Source: Paulownia fortunei (lineage: Eukaryota > Streptophyta > Magnoliopsida > Lamiales > Paulowniaceae). Taken from it: a stretch of 64,000 bases of DNA. The stretch covers positions 9,331,993 to 9,395,992 of the forward strand of contig CM033109.1 of NCBI GenBank assembly GCA_019321725.1. The letters are read 5' to 3'. The stretch's first letter is position 1. Every line of letters begins with the position of its first letter. The notes beneath the pieces were generated by a model. That model ran no database searches, had not been told where the DNA came from, and saw only the letters and a list, made by a program, of their open reading frames with translations. A program made the translations under genes and the position numbers. Below are positions 60,937 to 64,000 of the stretch, one piece after another.

Positions 60937-61635
60937 ATGGCAAAGAATCCACTTGCAACAATCCTTGAACAAAATAAATTAACTGGATCTAACTTTGTCG
61001 ATTGGCTAAGAAACCTGAAGATAGTTTTTCAGTCGGAGAAGAGGGCATATGTCCTCGATACTGCACCTCCTTCAGTACCACCGGAGGATATTACTTTAGA
61101 GAATTATGCAGATTACTTACATCATATTGATGACAATCTGCAGGTTCGATGCTATATGTTGGCATCAATGTCTATTGAGCTGCAGAGGCAGAACGAGGAT
61201 CAAGATACTGCTTATGGGATCCTCATTCACCTACAAGAGTTGTATAGTGAAAGAACTCAACAAATGAGATATCAGATCTTAAAAGAGCTTTTCAGACGTC
61301 GTATGACTGAGGGTTCTTCAATCCATGATCATGAATTGAAGATGATAGCCCTTATTAAAAGGTTGGCGTCCCTTGGAGTCATTATGGAGAACAAACTCTA
61401 TACGGACCTTCCGTTGCAGTCTCTGCCTCCATCATTTGACACCTTTGTTGTCAACTTTAATATGCACAACATGGAGACTAGTCTCGCTGAGCTTGTGAAC
61501 ATGTTAATGATGGCTGAGTCCACCATGAAAAATGATAAGTCGATTCTGCTTGTTGGATCTTCTTCCGGATCAAAGGCTAAAAAGCCCAAGAAAGGAAAAA
61601 GAAAGGAAAAGGTTCCTCTAAACCCAACAAGCTGA
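60937..61635 (+). pseudogene. Copia gag (UBN2-type)
   Basis: A 232-codon open frame with landmarks 'KLTGSNFVDWLRNLKIVFQS', 'YVLDTAPP', 'MSIELQRQNEDQDTAYGILI', 'GSSIHDHELKMIALIKRLAS' and 'LPPSFDTFVVNFNM'. This is the gag of a plant copia group. It is followed by a lysine-rich stretch. The frame ends early: an indel in the A/G-rich run near 61600 moves the zinc knuckle C-x2-C-x4-H-x4-C (CHYCGKSGHWKRNC, 61683-61724) into another frame. Confidence 0.9.
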
Positions 61636-61764
61636 AAGCTAAGGGTGGTATCAAAAAAGTTTCTTCTCAAGCCAATGACAAGTGCCATTACTGCGGCAAA
61701 TCAGGGCATTGGAAGAGGAATTGCAAGGAGTATCTTGCAAGTTTGAAGAGTTTAGGTATATATT

Positions 61765-62355
61765 TTGTTGAAGTTAACGGTTAACAATACTTCTTGGGTA
61801 TTAGATACCAGTTGTAGCTCATATATTTGCAATGATTTGCAGATGATGGCAAGAAGTAGGAAGCTAGATGGAGGAGAAACGGTCCTTAGGATGGGAAATG
61901 GAGCAAGAGTTGCTGCATTAGCTATAGGGACCGTTAATCTAACTTTAGAGAATGGTTATGTAATAATTTTAAATAATTATCTTTTTGTTCTGGATATTAT
62001 TAAGAACATTATCTCTATTCCAGTTTTGGATAGAGAAGGTTTTAGATTTACCATTGAAAATGAAAATTGTTCTATTTTCAAACATTCTAATTTTATATAT
62101 TCTGGTTCTTTGATGAATTGTTTATATTCTATTACTCTCCATAACCCCATTTTCACATTTCAACAAAATAAAAGAAAATTAGATAATCATAGTTTAATAA
62201 GCCTGTGGCACGCAAGATTAGGACATATTTCTGAGAAAATGATTAACAAATTGGTACAATTGCTTGATCTAACGAAAGAGCAAGAACTGTCAATATGTGA
62301 ATCCTGCATCAAAGGAAAGATGACCAAATCTCCATTTATTGGACAAGTGGAGTGA
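61765..62355 (+). pseudogene. Copia protease and GAG-pre-integrase region
   Basis: An open 196-codon frame. 'WVLDTSCSSYICND' is the protease active-site block (usually DTG or DSG; Ser replaces Gly here). 'LWHARLGHISEKMINKLVQL' and 'CESCIKGKMTKSPF' are the pre-integrase zinc-binding block. A TGA stop at 62353 ends it just before the integrase core. Confidence 0.88.
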
Positions 62356-62880
62356 GCTAAGCATCTATTGGATTTGATCTATATAGATGTATGTGGGCCA
62401 CTAAAGGTTAGTGCCCATGGGAACTATAACTAATTCTTAACCTTTGTCAATGACTTCTTTAGGTATGGTTATGTGTACATTTTAAGGTACAAGTCTGAAG
62501 TATTTGAAAAGTTTAAAGAATTCATAACTGAAATAGAGAAACAAACTGGATTGAGTATAAAAAAATTTCGATCTGATCGAGGAGGTGAATACTTAAGTAT
62601 AGAATTTTTAGATTATCTAAAAGATAATGGGATTCTCTCACAGTGGACTCACTCCTGCTATTCCCCAACTTAACGGAGTTGCGGATATCAGGAATTGAAC
62701 CTTGTTGGACATGGTTCGATCTATGATGAGGTTCACTTCATTACCTCTTTCATTCTGGGCCTATACCTTAGAAATGGTGGCATACTTATTAAATAGGGTG
62801 CCATCTAAAGTCGTGTCCAAAAATACCATATGAGATGTGGTGTAGAAAGATACTTCCTATAAATACCTTAGGGTATGGGG
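62356..62880 (+). pseudogene. Copia integrase core remnant
   Basis: 'DLIYIDVCGPL' (first Asp region), then in-frame stops, 'KQTGLSIKKFRSDRGGEYLS' (second Asp region) and 'LSQWTHSCYSPT'. After a shift the 'LLDM'-type region appears without a clear catalytic Glu. Broken by several stops. Confidence 0.85.
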
Positions 62881-64000
62881 GTGTGCTACTTATGTGAAGC
62901 AGCTAGTGGGAGATAAGTTGGATATGAGATCCAGCTTATGCAAGTTTGTGGGGTATCCAAAAGAGTTCATTGGATATTATTTCTATGATGCCACGGAACA
63001 AAGGGTGTTTGTTTTAAGGAATGCTACCTTCCTTGAAGAAGAATTTCTTTCAAATGGAAGTGGTAATGTTGTAGAATTTGAAGAGGTTCAATAACCATAG
63101 AACACCCCAACTGACGTAGTAAATAGTACACCAGCTGATGCTGGACCCTCTAAGGCACAATCTTTTCGAAGATCCAAAAGAGTTTCAAGGGTACCTAAGA
63201 GGTACAGCTTGTTGTTAAAGAATAAAGAAGAGAGACTCCTCTTAGATAATGATCCAAGAAGCTATAGAGAAGCGATGTCTGACATCGACTAGAAAAAGTG
63301 GCACGAAGCTATGCAGTCCAAAATAGACTCTATGTACTCCAATAAGGTATGGACTTTGGTGGACCCATAATAGGGAATTGTTCCCATTGGCTGCAAATGG
63401 GTCCACAAGTGAAAGCTTGGAGTAGATAGAGAAGTAGCGACCTATAAAGCACGATTGGTAGCAAAATGTTATACTTAGAAGCAAGGAATTGATTATGAGG
63501 AAACTTTTTCACCAGTAGCGATGCTTAAATCCATACAGATACTGTTAGCTATATCTGCATATTATGACTATGAGATATGAAAAATGGATGTGAAGACCAC
63601 TTTTCTTAATGGAAACATTAAGGAAGAGATCTATATGAAGCAGCCAGAAGGCTTCATATCCAGCGAAAGCGAGCAAAAGGTTTACAAGCTCTAAAGATCT
63701 ATTTATGGACTCAAACAAGTTTCGAGGAGTTGGAACATCCGGTTTGATGAAATGATCAAAATATTTGACTTTTATAAGAACCCGGATGAACCATGTGTCT
63801 ATAAGAAAGTTAGTAGGAGTGCAGTTACATTTGTTGTGCTCTACATTGATGACATCCTACTCATTGAAAATGATGTAGGGATGTAGTCAATGAGAACCTG
63901 GTTATTTAATTAGTTTTCCATGAAGGACTTGGGAGATGCATCTTTTATCCTAAGAATAAAGATCTATAGAGATAGATCTAGAAGGATAATCGGACTATCC
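62881..64000 (+). pseudogene. Copia integrase C-terminus and reverse transcriptase (truncated by window)
   Basis: 62894-63094 is the integrase tail ('KFVGYPKEFIGYYFYD'). From 63170 RT blocks follow: 'RRSKRVSRVPKRY', 'WHEAMQSKIDSMYSNKVW', 'TYKARLVAK', 'GIDYEETFSPVAML', 'FLNGNIKEEIYMKQPEGF', 'SIYGLKQVSRSWN' and the catalytic 'YIDD' at 63842-63853, then 'FSMKDLGDASFILRIKI'. At least eight in-frame stops (several TAG or TGA where Trp, Gln or Lys is expected). RNase H and the 3' LTR would lie beyond 64000. Confidence 0.88.

Larger units (their letters stand above)
58592..64000 (+). mobile_element. Ty1/copia retrotransposon, plus strand, right end beyond window
   Basis: An LTR-like start TGTTAGAGTAGG at 58592, a long leader, gag at 60937, then zinc knuckle, protease, integrase and RT in copia order. 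The window ends inside RT. Stops and a frameshift show it is not autonomous. The LTR right edge and primer-binding site were not located; the region shared with other copies ends near 59540. Confidence 0.85.

Noticed and set aside
1..64000. CRISPR arrays, bacterial operons or prophage-type systems
   Set aside because: The sequence is a plant nuclear one with spliced genes and LTR retrotransposons; the tandem repeats lack spacer structure.

Overview
This is a plant nuclear window, almost certainly from a eudicot. It is strongly AT-rich, has spliced genes with GT..AG introns, and is crowded with Ty1/copia and Ty3/gypsy LTR retrotransposons. I cannot name the species from the sequence. I see only two intact host genes. 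No rRNA or tRNA gene was recognised.

Layout. 1-3650 holds old repeat pieces: a copy of an LTR family that recurs near 54-59 kb, a LINE-type RNase H relic on the minus strand, and a block that is the inverted relative of 55.2-57.3 kb. 3790-9455 is an extremely AT-rich array, about 2.7 kb repeated two and a fraction times. 9460-10117 is the end of a gypsy-type LTR with its primer-binding site. 12454-19038 is a complete ten-exon gene for an EngB/YihA-type GTPase. It has a long basic N-terminal extension (582 aa after splicing), and every exon junction keeps frame. 19.7-28.6 kb contains small non-autonomous elements: a hAT-like relic, a 1151-bp Mutator-like element with a 9-bp target duplication, and a coding-poor LTR element with an internal minisatellite.

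28647-35340 is a decayed Ty1/copia element on the minus strand, inserted in a GAA-rich tract. 36642-37347 is a two-exon gene for an 89-aa single-pass membrane protein of a conserved plant family. 37.3-40.5 kb shows no gene.

40.9-54.1 kb is a nest. A Tat-like gypsy element on the plus strand, with its gag split at 41556/51417 and most of pol lost, is interrupted by a nearly full-length Athila-like gypsy element on the minus strand (41557-51416). That insertion has two LTRs, a primer-binding site, a polypurine tract and a 5-bp target duplication. 54157-58591 is a copy of a TGTTAGAGTA-type LTR family interrupted by a 2.7-kb insertion. 58592 to the window end is a plus-strand Ty1/copia element of the same LTR family, with gag, integrase and reverse transcriptase carrying many stops; it runs off the window.

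The two host genes are not functionally linked. The rest is layered transposon history. I did not find a convincing new biological system. The most unusual items are the AT-rich macro-repeat, the nested insertions with readable target duplications, and the basic extension of the EngB-like protein with its internal duplication.
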